Positions 32,703-44,428 of a stretch of DNA of 64,000 nucleotides are shown piece by piece. The position numbers and the translations under genes were made by a program. The first letter of the stretch is position 1. Each line of letters starts with the position of its first letter. Source of the stretch: Ailurus styani (Eukaryota; Chordata; Mammalia; Carnivora; Ailuridae); assembly GCA_002007465.1 (NCBI GenBank), contig LNAC01000036.1, positions 1,562,881-1,626,880 on the forward strand, given 5' to 3'. The notes under the pieces were generated by a model, which saw only the letters and a program-made list of their open reading frames with translations, ran no database searches and had not been told where the DNA came from.

Positions 32703-34079
32703 ACAAGAGCACCCCATTATGATGCAGAGTATCTTATGATTTTCCATTTAAAAAGCATGCTTAGGTAAGCAGTCTCTTTTCTAGGTCTCTGTAGATTATG
32801 AATTTATAAATAGGTAAAAGAAACTATGACAGCAGATGAGGCTATCTCCACTTTCTTTGACCATTTCCAACTTATTAGAATTTTAAACATATTAATTACT
32901 AATTAGACAAATCTAGATGGTAATCACAGAGATTTAATTTACTCGATATGATTTATTGGAGGAAGAGATTTGTCACTTTGAAATGATAATTAATTCATCA
33001 AAAATGTTTTGGGATAGGAGGAAAAAAATAAAAGGAAGTCCTCAGGAATCTGCTAAAAAAAGAAGCTAAGACTCTCACGGTTACTGAATATACTGATGCA
33101 AAGCAAAACAACCTCTCAATAGGTAACATGTTTGTGGCTTTAAAGCAGGAACTGTAAAGACATACAATACTGGAGAGATCTTTGGATATTTTAACATCTT
33201 AATGTAAGTTTAATGGTCTGTGAATGTTGGTTTTCTAATGCCTAATCAGAATTACAAATTGATTTTCAAAGTTCTTTTCTTCCCTATTCTTATTTTTGCT
33301 GTCTGCTATGGAAGAAATGCACTACATCTACAGCAAGTCTTTCAATCTCGTCTCCCTGTCTCTCTAACATACAAACACCACAGTTAGACACAAAATAATA
33401 AATTTCATTACCAGGGTTATTGAGGAAAGAAATGGGAGCTTTTTTCTAATGTTTATTGAAAGTTATGCATCAGGAGTTTAGATACTAATATTAACAAGAA
33501 TACTGACTCTGTCAGGAAAGATATATTTTCAGTTGCCACCAAACTTTATAAAATCACCTATGTAGTACTAAACGAAGTGCATCTTTTTGCAAAAGATCTA
33601 AGTCTGACTAGATGAAGTGTAAAAAGCTCAAATATCTCATGGGCTTGACTTTCTTAATTTCTTGCAGAATATTCTATAGCAACCAGAAATTTTTAATTAA
33701 AAAAATAACAAAAACCATGTTGAAAAATGAAAATTAAAAAATAATATGGAAAATAAATAATAAATGTGTGGGTAAATCCCTAGGTACAACAAGTTAAGGG
33801 GGGGAAAAAAGATCTTGCATTATTATTCAAAGATGTCTCTGTTCCAAGTTATGATGTGACTTTTTGACACTATTGGACTCGTCTCCGAAACAGTGCAGTT
33901 TCCCAGCAATGGTGTTCAAAGAGCTCTTTAAATAGTGGCTTTTTCATGACAAATTTTGCATGTAAACACTTTGCATGTTCTGATTTAATGAGGCCATTCA
34001 ATGCTTTCTTAATACTACTAAAACTTTCTCCCCCGGGACTCATTTGATTGCTCAGAAATATCTTTGATTCATTTGCATT
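32703..34079. other. unassigned sequence; 33840-34079 may be conserved non-coding
   Basis: AT-rich sequence without named repeats. The part from 33840 to 34079 stands out by having few CA/TG decay products and orderly words such as 'catgacaaattttgcatgt' and 'gatttaatgaggccattc', a texture I associate with constrained non-coding DNA. That is only an impression. Confidence 0.3.
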
Positions 34080-34285
34080 TACTAATTCAGGGAACCATGA
34101 GGATATTTTCTAAGCCCTACTAAATTCCTGATAGTAAGCCCAGGGGATACAGCAATAAACAAGACAAATGTGGTCCTTACCTTACTGAGCTTGTAATCCA
34201 CTGGCTAAAACAGATTTTTGAGGAAGTAATTACAAGGACAGTGAATTTAACAAAGAAGTTCAAGGCACAATGCAAATATAAATAT
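34080..34285 (+). repeat. ancient interspersed repeat, family not assigned
   Basis: 'ggggatacagcaataaacaa', 'gacaaatgtggtccttacc', 'ctgagcttgtaatccactgg' follow the common ancient repeat whose head reads 'ctactatgtgccaggcactg...ggatacagcagtgaac'. The same family appears to start at the end of the window. Confidence 0.6.
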
Positions 34286-34779
34286 TTTATACAATATAAA
34301 ATGAACATATGTCAAAGTTTTTCTATAATTTGTTAATTAATGAGGGAACCAGAAATATACTGAAGTTGGTTCAAATGAGAATTTAATTTACAAGATTTAT
34401 ACTCTATCAAACAAAACTTAGTTCATCATTATGAAAAGGAATAATGTACATTCCTCTGGACAGGAAGCATTTACATTACTATTGGTCTTCTTCTATCCAT
34501 ATGTAGTTGTAAAATAGCTTAGTCCATCAAAGACAAAGACACCCCTGTGGAACCAGGTCATTCCTACAGTGTCCACCCAGGAACCTCTTCTGCCCACTTA
34601 CAGGTCTTTGAGAGTTTGCCCTGGTAGCTTAACAGGGATAAACCTGGAGAGAAGGTTGGTAATAAATGGGATGAACGGATAGTCACTATGTCTCTGTAAA
34701 CCTTACCTAGAAGGCATAACAGGAGCACTGAAGGAAGTCTAGAATCTCAGGACTATGGGTCAGTGCTTATACAAAGACT
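34286..34779. other. unassigned sequence
   Basis: Nothing recognised. Confidence 0.4.
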
Positions 34780-34790
34780 GAAACACAACC

Positions 34791-35019
34791 TTACTTTATT
34801 TTCCTTTTTTTAAAGATTGATTTATTTATTTACTTTACAGAGAGAGAGCAAGAGTGCTTGTGTGTGGGAGGAGGGGCAGAGAGAGGGAGATAGAATCTGA
34901 AACAGAGTCTGTGCTCAGCCCAGAGCCCAACGTGGGGCTTGATCCCACAACTGCAAAATCATGACCTGAGCCGAAACCAAGTGTCAGACACTTAACTGAC
35001 GGAGCCACCCAGATGCCCC
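34791..35019 (-). repeat. CAN-SINE, older subfamily, with target-site duplication
   Basis: Minus strand. Body 'gagcaagagtgcttgtgtgtggg', head ending 'gagccacccagatgcccc'. The 11-bp word 'gaaacacaacc' flanks it at 34780-34790 and 35020-35030. The insert also contains 'ttactttattttcc' before the tail proper. Confidence 0.93.
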
Positions 35020-35186
35020 GAAACACAACCGTAGAACATGGGTCAGCTTGCTTTGTTTCCAGGAAAAGTACTGACAAAATCTATGCTTTCTTGCAATTCG
35101 GTATGCCAGCCCTAACTTTATGTCAATGATCTTTATCTGTTAATATGCATGCAGCTACTTACTTTTCAAATGGCATCTCTGTGTGA

Positions 35187-35645
35187 TGGTTAATTTTATG
35201 TGTCAACTTGACTGGGCCTGTGTCCAGATTATTTGGACAAACATGATTTTGTGTGTTTCTGTGACAGCGTTTTTGGATAACTAACATTAAAGTCAATGGA
35301 CTAAAGAAAGCAGATTTCACTCTCTAATACGGGTGGGCTTCATGCAGTCAACTAAAGGTCTGATAGAACAAAAGGCTGATCCTTCCCCAAACAAGAAGGA
35401 ATTTCTTCTTGCCTGACTATCTTAAGCTGGGACATTGTTTTCTTCTTCTTTCAGGATGGAAATGAAACATCAGCTTCTTCAAAGGTCTTGAGTCTGCCAA
35501 CTTTCAGACTGAACTACACTGTCAGCTCCCCTGGATCTCAGCTTGCTGACTGCAACCCTTGGGTCTTGTCAGTCTCCATAATCATGTGAGCCAATTTCAA
35601 ATGGATATGTATAGTTATATCTATATTTAAATATACATATATATA
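35187..35645 (+). repeat. MLT2-type ERVL LTR
   Basis: Begins 'tgatggttaattttatgtgt' and 'caacttgactgggcc', continues 'ttggacaaacatgattttgtg' type words, 'gtgggcttcatgcagtcaac', 'gcttgctgactgcaaccct', and ends in 'ataatcatgtgagccaattt' plus an AT tract. This is the standard layout of ERVL LTRs of the MLT2 group. No internal region attached. Confidence 0.88.
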
Positions 35646-35843
35646 TATATCAACAAATGGAGAACTATTTAGTGTTCTCTTGAGTATCAGATAAAAGTTT
35701 GAAAATTCAATGCCACCTCTAAGAAGTAACATTCAAATTTTCTCTCTGTGTATATATATATATATATCATTTAAATTTTTATTTACGCTTATTTATAGAG
35801 CATGGGGAAAAGTGCAGAACATTATGCATTTAAAATTTCTTGA

Positions 35844-36044
35844 GGGGAGCCTAGAGTGCTCAGTCGTTTAAGCCTCTGCCTTCAGCTCAGGTCTTGATCT
35901 CAGGGTCCTGGGATCAAGCCCCACATCGGGCTCCCTGCTCAGCGGGGAGTCTGCTTCTCCCTCTCCCCCTGCCCCTCTCCCCCACCTACCTGTTCACGCT
36001 CTCTCTCTAAAATAAACATTCTTCTACAAAAATTAAAAATAAAT
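35844..36044 (+). repeat. CAN-SINE, older, with target-site duplication
   Basis: Plus strand. The head is diverged ('ggggagcctagagtgctcag') and the body has 'tgcttctccctctccccct'. The word 'aaaatttcttga' flanks it at 35832-35843 and 36045-36056. Confidence 0.93.
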
Positions 36045-36069
36045 AAAATTTCTTGATAATACAGAGAAA

Positions 36070-36070
36070 N
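36070..36070. other. single ambiguous base (N)
   Basis: The only N in the window, in an A-rich stretch 26 bases after the SINE tail; a base-calling or polishing ambiguity. Confidence 0.99.
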
Positions 36071-36356
36071 GGAGAATGTGTAACCATTAAAATAATGTGT
36101 GTACCAGAGTTTATTCAACAACCTCCTCTAGTTGGGTTTTTAGGTTTATTAAAGTTTTTCACTATTAAAATAGCAATACACTTATATGTACATATTTGCT
36201 CACATATCTAATAATAAATCTGTATTCTATTTTACTGCTAATAACTGCAACAAAAAGAATGTTGATTTTTAAGTAATTTGATGCATAATTTTGTCAATTA
36301 ACATTTTTCTTCTTCCTTTCTTCCTTTTCCAATACTAGTTGGAATAGATTTTTATT

Positions 36357-36382
36357 AAAACAACAACAACAGCAACAACAAC
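36357..36382. repeat. (AAC)n-type short repeat
   Basis: Run of CAA/CAG trinucleotides, about eight units. Confidence 0.85.
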
Positions 36383-36803
36383 TGAATCTTTCTTCTTACT
36401 GTTAAAAATAAGTGAAGGTTTCTTAGCTTAGAGAGTGCTCCACCTTCCACCATGACTACAGCCTGGTGGGGAAAATGCCCTTTTAGAGAACATTTCTTCT
36501 TCTTATCCCCTGTCGTTGGGTTGAAAGAAAAATCATGGAGAATTTGAATGCTAGTCTTTTAGAAGAATCCAGAAGGGAGACAAATATGCTGAATTTAAAA
36601 TGAAAGGGGTGGGTGCATAGCGACCAGATACACTTTGCCAGCAAGAGGAAGACCATCTAAACCACTCATGCCGTAGAAGAAGGAATACAGATCACCTTCT
36701 TTTATCTTCTTGAACGATGTTTAAACCATCTCAATCACCTGAGAACTCTGGGAAGCATAAGCAAAGAAGCATGACCTTGACTTGTCCATCTTTAACACAC
36801 AAT

Positions 36804-36981
36804 TAAAAAAAAAAATCTTTCTGAGAAAGTGGGAGTGTGGGGGGAGGGGCAGAGGGAGAGAAAGAATCTGAAGCAGGCTCCATGCCCAGTGCAGAGCCTG
36901 ACACGAGACTCAATCTCACGACCCTGAGATCATGACCGGAGCTGAAATCAAGAGTTGGATGCTTAACCAACTGAGCCACCA
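36804..36981 (-). repeat. CAN-SINE, older diverged copy
   Basis: Minus strand, from a poly-A-containing tail to 'ctgagccacc'. The last bases of the head ('caggcgcccc') are missing. Body 'gggagtgtggggggaggggc' is the older type. Confidence 0.9.
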
Positions 36982-37617
36982 GTTTTTAAAAGAATTTTAA
37001 GACAGAGAAACAAATCAGTATTTGTCAAATGCATTGCATGACTGCGGTTTCTTTTATGTAAGTAATGCCATGGGGATGCTTTTTTAAAAAACACTTAATA
37101 TGTGAGGCCCCTGTAATTATAAGTAGTCAGAAATGTACCTGTTCTAGTTGGCTATGAATTAAAATGATGGATTCCAGAAATGTACATTTCCAGATGGCTG
37201 AACCTGATACTGAACTTTTAACTGATCTCACTTCAGACATCCTACCTTTATTGTTTAAATCCTCTCTCAGTCATATGGACTCTTTGAATGGGATTATAGA
37301 AGCACAACTTTGTGAGACCCCATTAATACCTCAAGTTCCATACCTAAAAATGATTTGACATGATTTAAACAATATTAAAAAGGGGAATTTGGCAAAATAA
37401 GTAGTAGATGATGGTTTAGGGACAGGAATGTAGTATTTATTACATTAATTATTATTATTAAATAGCATTCTGTACATCCTAGAAACCCACAACAAAAGGA
37501 GACTTTGTTATATTCTCATTTTCTAAAAGAAAACACTATTACCTGGTATGTGTATGTTTTTGCTGACAATAAAGTCTAGAAGAACTTACTAGCCAACCTT
37601 TAAGAAATATTAGATAG
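36982..37617. other. unassigned sequence
   Basis: Nothing recognised. A short plus-strand frame at 37164-37358 has no motif. Confidence 0.4.
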
Positions 37618-37980
37618 TGCTATGGCCTGAAAGTCTGTGTCCTTCCGAAATTCCTATGTTGAAATCCTAATCCCCAGAGTTGATGGTTAATCAGGTGGGG
37701 ATTTGGGGAGGTGATTAGATCATGAGGCCGAGCTCTCATGAATGGCATTAGCAGCCTTATAAAAGAGACTCCACAGACATTCCTAGCCCCTTCCACCACG
37801 GAAGAACACTGTGGGAAGATGCAGCTATGAACCAGAAAATGGGTCTCACTTGACATATGACCATACTAGCAATTTCATCTTGGACTTCCAGCCTCTAGAA
37901 CAACGAGAAATAAATTCCTGTTGTTTCTAAGCCACCCAGTTTATGATAATTTATTATAGCACCCTGAAATGATTAAAACA
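37618..37980 (+). repeat. MLT1/MST-type LTR (ERVL-MaLR), nearly full length
   Basis: Complete order from 'tgctatggcctgaaagtc' to the terminal 'agcaccctgaaatgattaaa': 'ttgaaatcctaatccccag', 'gattagatcatgaggcc', 'tgaatggcattagcagcc', 'ttataaaagagactcc', 'cttggacttccagcctctag', 'gagaaataaattcctgttg'. The TATA-like and AATAAA signals of the old LTR are still readable. Appears to be a solo LTR. A 78-codon minus-strand frame inside it is chance. Confidence 0.93.
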
Positions 37981-38370
37981 TATAGCACATCATTTCATAG
38001 ATTTAGTTTTATGTTTTCTACTTTGAGAGTACTTGAAGACCTTGATTTGTGTAACTTTAATCTATTTACACATCATTTGGGTGTTTATGAAGGGAAAAAA
38101 ACCCTCACATTTGGAGTTCAGAAGTATGGCAGAAAGGAGCACAGAATATTTCTTTGTGTGATAATCTTATTATGTCTCTTCCCCTCAAGCTGTTCTTCAG
38201 GAAACTTCAAAATGATTTCAAATTCTAAGACTCACTTAGAGTAATGAAGATACCTCAGAGCAAGATATGAAAGGAGGAAGAAAACAGGAAAACTATAAAT
38301 CAAAGTTGACTTAAGAGGTCATGGAAAGGTTTGTATTTTCATGTCTTGTATTTTTTGTTGTTGTTGCCTT
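37981..38370. other. unassigned sequence
   Basis: Nothing recognised; the 91-codon plus frame (37969-38244) starts in the LTR end and has no domain. Confidence 0.4.
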
Positions 38371-38551
38371 TTTAAAAAAAGTTATTTATTTATTTGACAG
38401 AAAGCAAGAGAGAGAGGGAGAGCACAAGCGGGTTGTGGGGGTGAGATGCAGAGGGGAAGGGAGAAGCAGGAAGACAAATGCAGGGCTGGATCTCTGTAGT
38501 CCGGGATTGTGACGTGAGCCAAAGGTAGACACTTAGCCACCCAGCTGCCCC
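38371..38551 (-). repeat. CAN-SINE, older diverged copy
   Basis: Minus strand: tail 'aaaaaaagttatttatttat', body 'gagagagggagagcacaagc', head ending 'gccacccagctgcccc' with a small internal deletion in the head region ('cacttagccaccc'). Confidence 0.88.
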
Positions 38552-39299
38552 AATTTCTGTTTGTTTCTTATGTTACTTGGTAGCAAGAGGGTAAACTGAG
38601 GAAACAAGGTCACCAAGAAAAATAAGGAATACAATAGAAAGAAAAGATATGGAAAAAGAAATCCTTGTTATTTCAGGTATATTCTTTTTGTTTGCTTGTT
38701 TGTGTTTACTTATGTGTTATGGCTTCATCTCTTATCTGAGCCCCTGGTACTTGATGCTCCAGATATTGAGTACCACATGCCTTCCAATCTCCTGAGGAGA
38801 CCTGGTTCTCCTGAGGTCTTCAGCAAGCATCTCTGTGAGGACTTAGGCAAGTATTTTTTGCAAAGCTGTATTTTCAGGCGTCACATTGGAGAATGTCAGC
38901 ATACTTAATTCCTACCACGCCTGGGACACGTCAAGATGACCAGACACATTTAAATCTCCCACTCTAATAGACCATGGAATTACTATTCCCTTTGATAAAT
39001 AATATCCCTTGGGTATTACCTATAATATAAAGGCTTACTTTTTGAATGAGTGAATTTATCTACATTTTCTTGTTAAAAGACATTGTCTGAATGTGTACAC
39101 ATTTACCCATCATCCGTTCATCTGCCCTTTAGCAAATTTAACAATGTGATTTGTATCATCGTAAGTGGTGGGAAAATACAACTTAGGAACATACAGATCT
39201 TACACAAAATATTGAAAAAATAAATTATTGCATGTCACTGTTAGAGCACATGTTAATGTGTTTTCAAATTATGTGAGTATTTGCTTATTTCAAGTACAG
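38552..39299. other. unassigned sequence
   Basis: Nothing recognised. Confidence 0.4.
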
Positions 39300-39495
39300 C
39301 ATGGGATCTGCAATCATAAAAACATAGGGTTGCTTTCTGGCTTTGTCATTTTCTAGTTGAATGATCATGGAAATGCCATTTAACTGCACTGAGCCTCAGA
39401 TTCCTCATCTGTAAAATAAAGATCATAAAACAGACTTCACAGTGTGAGGACTGCATGAGGTAATGTATGTGAGGACACTGGAATACAGAAAAGAG
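39300..39495 (+). repeat. MIR SINE
   Basis: Good MIR order: 'ctggctttgtcattttctagt', 'gaaatgccatttaactgcac', 'gagcctcagattcctcatctg', 'taaaataaagatcata', and 'gaggactgcatgaggtaatg'. Confidence 0.88.
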
Positions 39496-40009
39496 TCCAG
39501 AAATTTAGTCCCCATGCTTTCCTTTCAATGTCACAGAAAAAAATGGTGTTTCAGTTCCCATTCTGTGGGCTTTGTGAGTACTGCATTATAGTCAGCGTCC
39601 GGAGTAAATGTATGAATTGAGTCAAACTGGGGGAAATCACGATTACCTGAATGAGGTCCTGACATGTCCCCTTAGGCACAAGCATGAGTTGGGTCTTGAG
39701 GAGATGCACGTAGACATCCTTTTATACTGACACCTAGTGGACCTTTCATGTAGTCTTAGGTATAGGATAAAAGTGAAGAACTGGAAATGGGGAATCAGAG
39801 CTCCAAACCCTGACAGATACTATGTGCTGAGCAAAATGGTGGATGCTGTCTTTTCATAAGTATATGACTGTTTGTTTTATGAGCACTAGGCTTTAGGCCA
39901 TTTATATCTTAGCAAGAAAAATTTCCTTACCAGGTTTCCTTCTCTTTCCTCCCTCCATTCCTTCTTCCCTCCCTTCCTTCTATTTTTCCTTTTCTGGGTG
40001 TCGGTTTTC
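39496..40009. other. unassigned sequence with CT-rich tract
   Basis: A pyrimidine-rich run lies at about 39935-39990 ('cctccctccattccttcttc'). The rest is not recognised. Confidence 0.45.
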
Positions 40010-40490
40010 TTTTTTCCTGCTTTATTGAGACATTATTAACATAAAACATGTTCAATTTAAGGTATATAACATAACGACTTGATATGTGTATATATTATGA
40101 TTGATCACCACAGTAAAATCTGTTAACACCTTCATTCCCTCACGTAATTACCACGTTGTGTGTGTGTGTGTGTGTGTGTGTACATGTGTGTATGATGAAA
40201 ACATTTACCTACTCTCTTAACAAGTATATAATACAGTATTGTTACCGTAGTCACTAAGCTGCATCTTAGATTCCTCAGAACAGACACACCTTAGAGCTGG
40301 GCGTTTGTCTCCAGTCACCAACATCCTCCCACTTCCTGCCTTCCTCCAGCTTCCGGCAACCACTACTCCACTATATTTCTGAGCATGGTTTTTTTAGATT
40401 CCACATATAGGTGAGAACAAACAACATTTGTTTTTCTCTGATTTCACTTAGCATAACGCCCTTAAGGTTGCCATCCATGTTGTTGTAAAA
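40010..40490 (-). repeat. L1 3'-UTR fragment, antisense
   Basis: 'tgctttattgagacattatt', 'ggtatataacataacgactt', 'gataacac'-like words, 'cggcaaccactactccac' and 'ttcacttagcataacgccc' are the usual antisense L1 3' UTR landmarks. It ends at about 40490, where a second L1 3' end starts. Confidence 0.85.
40157..40181. repeat. (GT)n microsatellite
   Basis: About 12 GT units in the L1 3' UTR. Confidence 0.95.
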
Positions 40491-41580
40491 AGCAGTTTTC
40501 ATTAACTTCTGGCATAATTTACACATATAACAAAATGTACCGATTTAAGAGTCAATCTGGTGCATTTTGACAAATGGATATATACGTCAGTGGAATCAAA
40601 ACTCCAGTCAAGATAAAGAACATTTCTGTCTCCACAAAAGTCCCCATCTAACTCCTTGCAGTCAAGCTGCTGGTATACTTCCTGGGACTACAGAAGAGCT
40701 TGTCTCTTTGGGAATTTCATATAAATGAAATTATACAGCATGTTTGTTTCTGAGGTCTGTCCAAGTTGTGTATATCTCATAATGGTCTCTTTCTGATGCT
40801 CAGTGTGTGAATGTAACAGTTTACCCACTGTCTCACTGGTGGACACTTTGTTTATTTCTAGTTTGGGGCTATTTATGAACAAAGCTGCTATGAACATTCA
40901 TGAATAAATCTTCAGGAGGATACACATTTTCATTTCCGTTATGTAATGACCTAGTAGTAGAAATGCTGGGTTAAGAAGTATATGTTTAATGTTTTAAGAA
41001 ACTGCCAAACTGTTTTTCAAAGTTTGTCTGTACCACTTTACATTCTCCCTTACAGAGGCCCAGTTGCTCCATATCTTCACCAATACTTGATATTGTCAGT
41101 CTCTCTAATCTTAGCCATTCAGATGGGTGTGTACTAGAAAATCGTTATTTTAATATACAGTTAACTGACGGCCTGTGATGCTGACCTTTTCACATACTTA
41201 TTGGTCATGTACATTCAAATATGATTTTTATTTTTTCTTTGAAAATAATTTCAAATATGGATAAAAGTTACAAAAATAAAATACAAATAAATACTTTCCC
41301 CATTTAAGCTAACTCATGGCATTTGCTCTCTCATTTGCTCCCCCCAAACTTTCTCTCTCTAGTATGTACACACACGTGTGAGCACACAAGTAATTTTATT
41401 TTATTTAAACCATGTGAGGGTAAGTCAGGTGTGCTGTGGCCTTTTAACCCAAAATACTTCAGGGCGCATTTCCTAAGAATAGGGATAACCTCTCATGTAA
41501 TAACCACAATACAGTTGTCAACATCAGTAGCTGCAGAGCTGATACAATACTGTTCCTTAGCCTGACACCTGTTTTCCAAG
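40491..41580 (-). repeat. old L1M-type 3' region, antisense
   Basis: 'attttgacaaatggatatat', 'gtcaagataaagaacatttc', 'gaatttcatataaatgaaat', 'ggggctatttatgaacaaag', 'cattctcccttacagaggcc' and 'tagccattcagatgggtgtg' follow the order of an old L1M element read antisense. The part 41390-41580 ('acttcagggcgcatttcctaa') matches another old L1 3' UTR type. Fragment borders are approximate. Confidence 0.8.
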
Positions 41581-41850
41581 TTTGTCAACTGGCTTATCAA
41601 TATTTAACTCTCAATATTGCAAACTGGTCTATCTCTCCATTTATTTATGATCTCATTAATTGTTCTCATCACTGTGTACATATCTTGATCATACTTTAAA
41701 AAAATTATTTCTTTGTATTTCATATTTATTCTAAACATTTATAGTTTTAATCACTAATTAGTAGTGTATACATATACTCTTAATTACTGTATGCTGACTC
41801 TATATTCAGTGACCTTGCAAAATTATTTATTTACTTAATTACTTATTTAT
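41581..41850 (-). repeat. old L1 ORF2 region, antisense (left of insert)
   Basis: AT-rich L1-like sequence leading into 'tatattcagtgaccttgcaa', which corresponds to the antisense ORF2 phrase '...ctgaaacttgcaactttactgaat...'. A TTTA-rich tract at 41823-41855 forms the border of the GC-rich insert. Weakly supported. Confidence 0.5.
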
Positions 41851-42190
41851 TTACTACCAGGGAGCAGACAGCACAGGGACAAGTCCCAGGGCAGGACAGC
41901 TCCGTGACTAACCCTCCTCGTCTCCCAACCCACCCAGTGCAGTAGGAGGAAGACTGCCAGGCCCTCCCAGCCAAGTACACATGCCCAGAGACTCCCACAG
42001 AGCCTATGGAGAAAGAGGGACAGGGACATATGGCCACAGGACCCCAGTCCCCACCTGTCCAACAAGTGTTCCCTCGGCAGCTGTGGGATGCAGATAACAT
42101 CTCCTGGAGACAGATGAACCTCCTCTGGGCTCAGGCACGCTCCCCCTGTGTCAGTTCATCACTCGGAGGCCCCCAACCCTTACCTTTCTA
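41851..42190 (-). mobile_element. GC-rich insert of unknown origin inside L1
   Basis: About 335 bp, strikingly GC-rich against its AT-rich L1 host: 'cagggacaagtcccagggc', 'cctccctggagacag'-like words, several CpG. The host L1 resumes at about 42190 with 'ttttagtagcttgtttac'. The left border is a TTTA/TTAC tract, which on the minus strand reads as an A-rich (AAAT) tail. This suggests an RNA-mediated insertion in minus orientation. An 85-codon minus-strand frame crosses it but matches no protein I know. It is not a CAN-SINE. Confidence 0.6.
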
Positions 42191-43711
42191 TTTTTAGTAG
42201 CTTGTTTACAGGTTTCTTAGGGTTTTCTACGTATATTATCAAGTTGTCTGAGAATAAAGATAATTTTGTTTCTTTTCTTCCCCTCCATATGCCTTTTATT
42301 TCCTTGTGCTTCCCCACTGCCTAGGCTTTCTAGTACAATGCTTACTGGAAATGTTAATAGGGGGGTATCCTTACCTTGTTCTTGATCTTATGTCAAAAGC
42401 AGTTAGTTTTATGCTATTAAGGGTCATGTTAGGCCTAAGTTTGTTTGCTTTTTTTTTTTAAATACATATCAAGCAGAAGACATTCCTTCTATTCCTTGTT
42501 TGCTTAGAGTTTTATCACGAATCCATGTTGAAATTTCCTAAATGCTTTTTCTTCTGCCCCTATTGAGATAATCATATGATGTTTCTCTTAATTTTGTTAA
42601 TATGGTTAAATACCTTAATCGATGTCTATATGTTGAATCAAACTTGCATTTTTGAATAAAGCTAACCATACATAATGCCGAATTTCAACTTGTTAATATT
42701 ACGTAAGCCTTTCGCATCTGTGTTCATGACAGATATTGGTCTATATATTTTTTATTTTTGTAAGATCTTCACTTTTGATATCCTGGTTATGGTGGCCTTA
42801 TAAATAAGTTAGGAAGCATACCCTCTTCATCTATTTTCTGATGAAAAGAATGGTAATATTCTTTTTTGAATGTTTGGCAGAACTCACTTAGTGAAGCCAT
42901 CTGAGCCTGGCACTTTATGAAAAATCTTTTATTTATGAATTAAATATCTGTAGCAGGTGTAACACAATTCAAATTTTGTATTCCTGAATTGGTTTTGGAA
43001 AAATCATGTCTTTCAAGGAATTAGTTATTTCATTTGGGTTGTCAAATACACTGGCATAAAGTTGTTAATAATATTCTTGAATTATTCCTTTTATGTCTCT
43101 CAGGTGTCGGGTAAGATCTCTTCTTCCATTCCTAGTACTGACAGTCTGTGTCCTCTCATTTTCTTGATCAGTCTACAAAGGTTTATCAATTTTATGGATT
43201 TATTCATAGAACAAATTTCTGTTTTTATTGATTATTTCTACTGACTGCCCACTTTCTTTGTAACTATCTTATCTTTTGTATTTGCTTTCATTTATCTATT
43301 CTCATTTTAATTTCCTCTTCTTTTTCTAGCTAGAGGAAAGATTATATCATTGATTTAAGGTATCTCTTCTGTTTATATTTTAGCATTTAAATCTCCAAAA
43401 TTCCCTGTAAATTAGCTGTATCACACACACTGTGATGTGCTGTTTTCTCCTTTCCACAGTTTCAAATATTTTCTAATTCCCCTTCTGATTTTTTCTTTGA
43501 CTCATGGGTCATTTAGAATTCTGTTGTTTAATCTCCCAAATACATAAAGATTTTACAAATATCTTCCCCATACCGATTTTTATTTTAATTATGTTGTGGT
43601 AAAAGAATATATTCTGCATTATTTCAATCCTTTTAATTTTGTTGGGACTTGTGACCAAAAATGTACTCTACCTTGATAAAACTGGGTGAGCATCCAAAAA
43701 GGGTGTGCATT

Positions 43712-43899
43712 GGGGCACCTGGGTGGCTCAGTGGGTTAATCCTCTACCTTCGGCTCAGGTCATGATTCCAGGGTCCTGGGATCGCACCCCACATAGGGCT
43801 CCCCGCTCAGCAAAGAGCCTGCTTCTCTCTCTCCCTCTGCCTGCCACTCTGCTTACTTCTGCTCTCTATCTCTCTGTCAAATAAATAAAATCTTTAAAA

Positions 43900-43928
<29 letters not shown>
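43712..43928 (+). repeat. CAN-SINE, young, with target-site duplication
   Basis: Plus strand. The 16-bp word 'aaaaagggtgtgcatt' flanks it (43696-43711 and 43929-43944). It has a long (AAAT)n tail. Its head 'gggttaatcctctacc' and 'gatcgcaccccacataggg' are slight variants of the mustelid type. Confidence 0.98.
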
Positions 43929-43930
<2 letters not shown>

Positions 43931-44428
43931 AAAGGGTGTGCATTTTTCTGTTATTAATTGTGGCATTTCTACAGATGACACTTATTTCAAGTTAATGAAT
44001 AATACTGATAGGCCTTTCATGTCCTCTAGATGTCAATTATTTCATATTACTTAACAATATTTGCATCTTCTATGTCATCATTCCCTGTCTACCTTTACGT
44101 CAATTTCTAATAAAGGTACATGGAATATCCACTATAAGTGCAGGCTGTCTATTTCTCCTCTCTCCTCTATCAGCACATACTCCAGGCATTTTAAAGTTCT
44201 GTTATTACGTGCATACACATTTAGATTATATAACCTTGTGATAAACTGATCCTTCTATCATTATGAAATGTAACCTTTCTTCCAGGTAATATTCCTTTTC
44301 ATGGGGTCTACTTTTTATATTAACAGAACCACTCTAACTTTCTCCTGATTGGTGTTTGTATGCTTTACTTTTTAAAAACCTTTCCTTTTAAGCTATTTGT
44401 ATCTTTTTACCTAAATTAGCTCTTCTAG

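Noticed and set aside
40010..41580. A single full-length L1 3' end
   Set aside because: Two distinct L1 3' UTR starts are seen (near 40015 and 40495), so at least two fragments are joined.
41843..42100. 85-codon Cys/Gly-rich minus-strand frame as a small secreted protein
   Set aside because: It sits in a GC-rich insert where stop codons are rare by composition, crosses the insert border into the A-rich tail, and has no recognised motif or convincing signal peptide.
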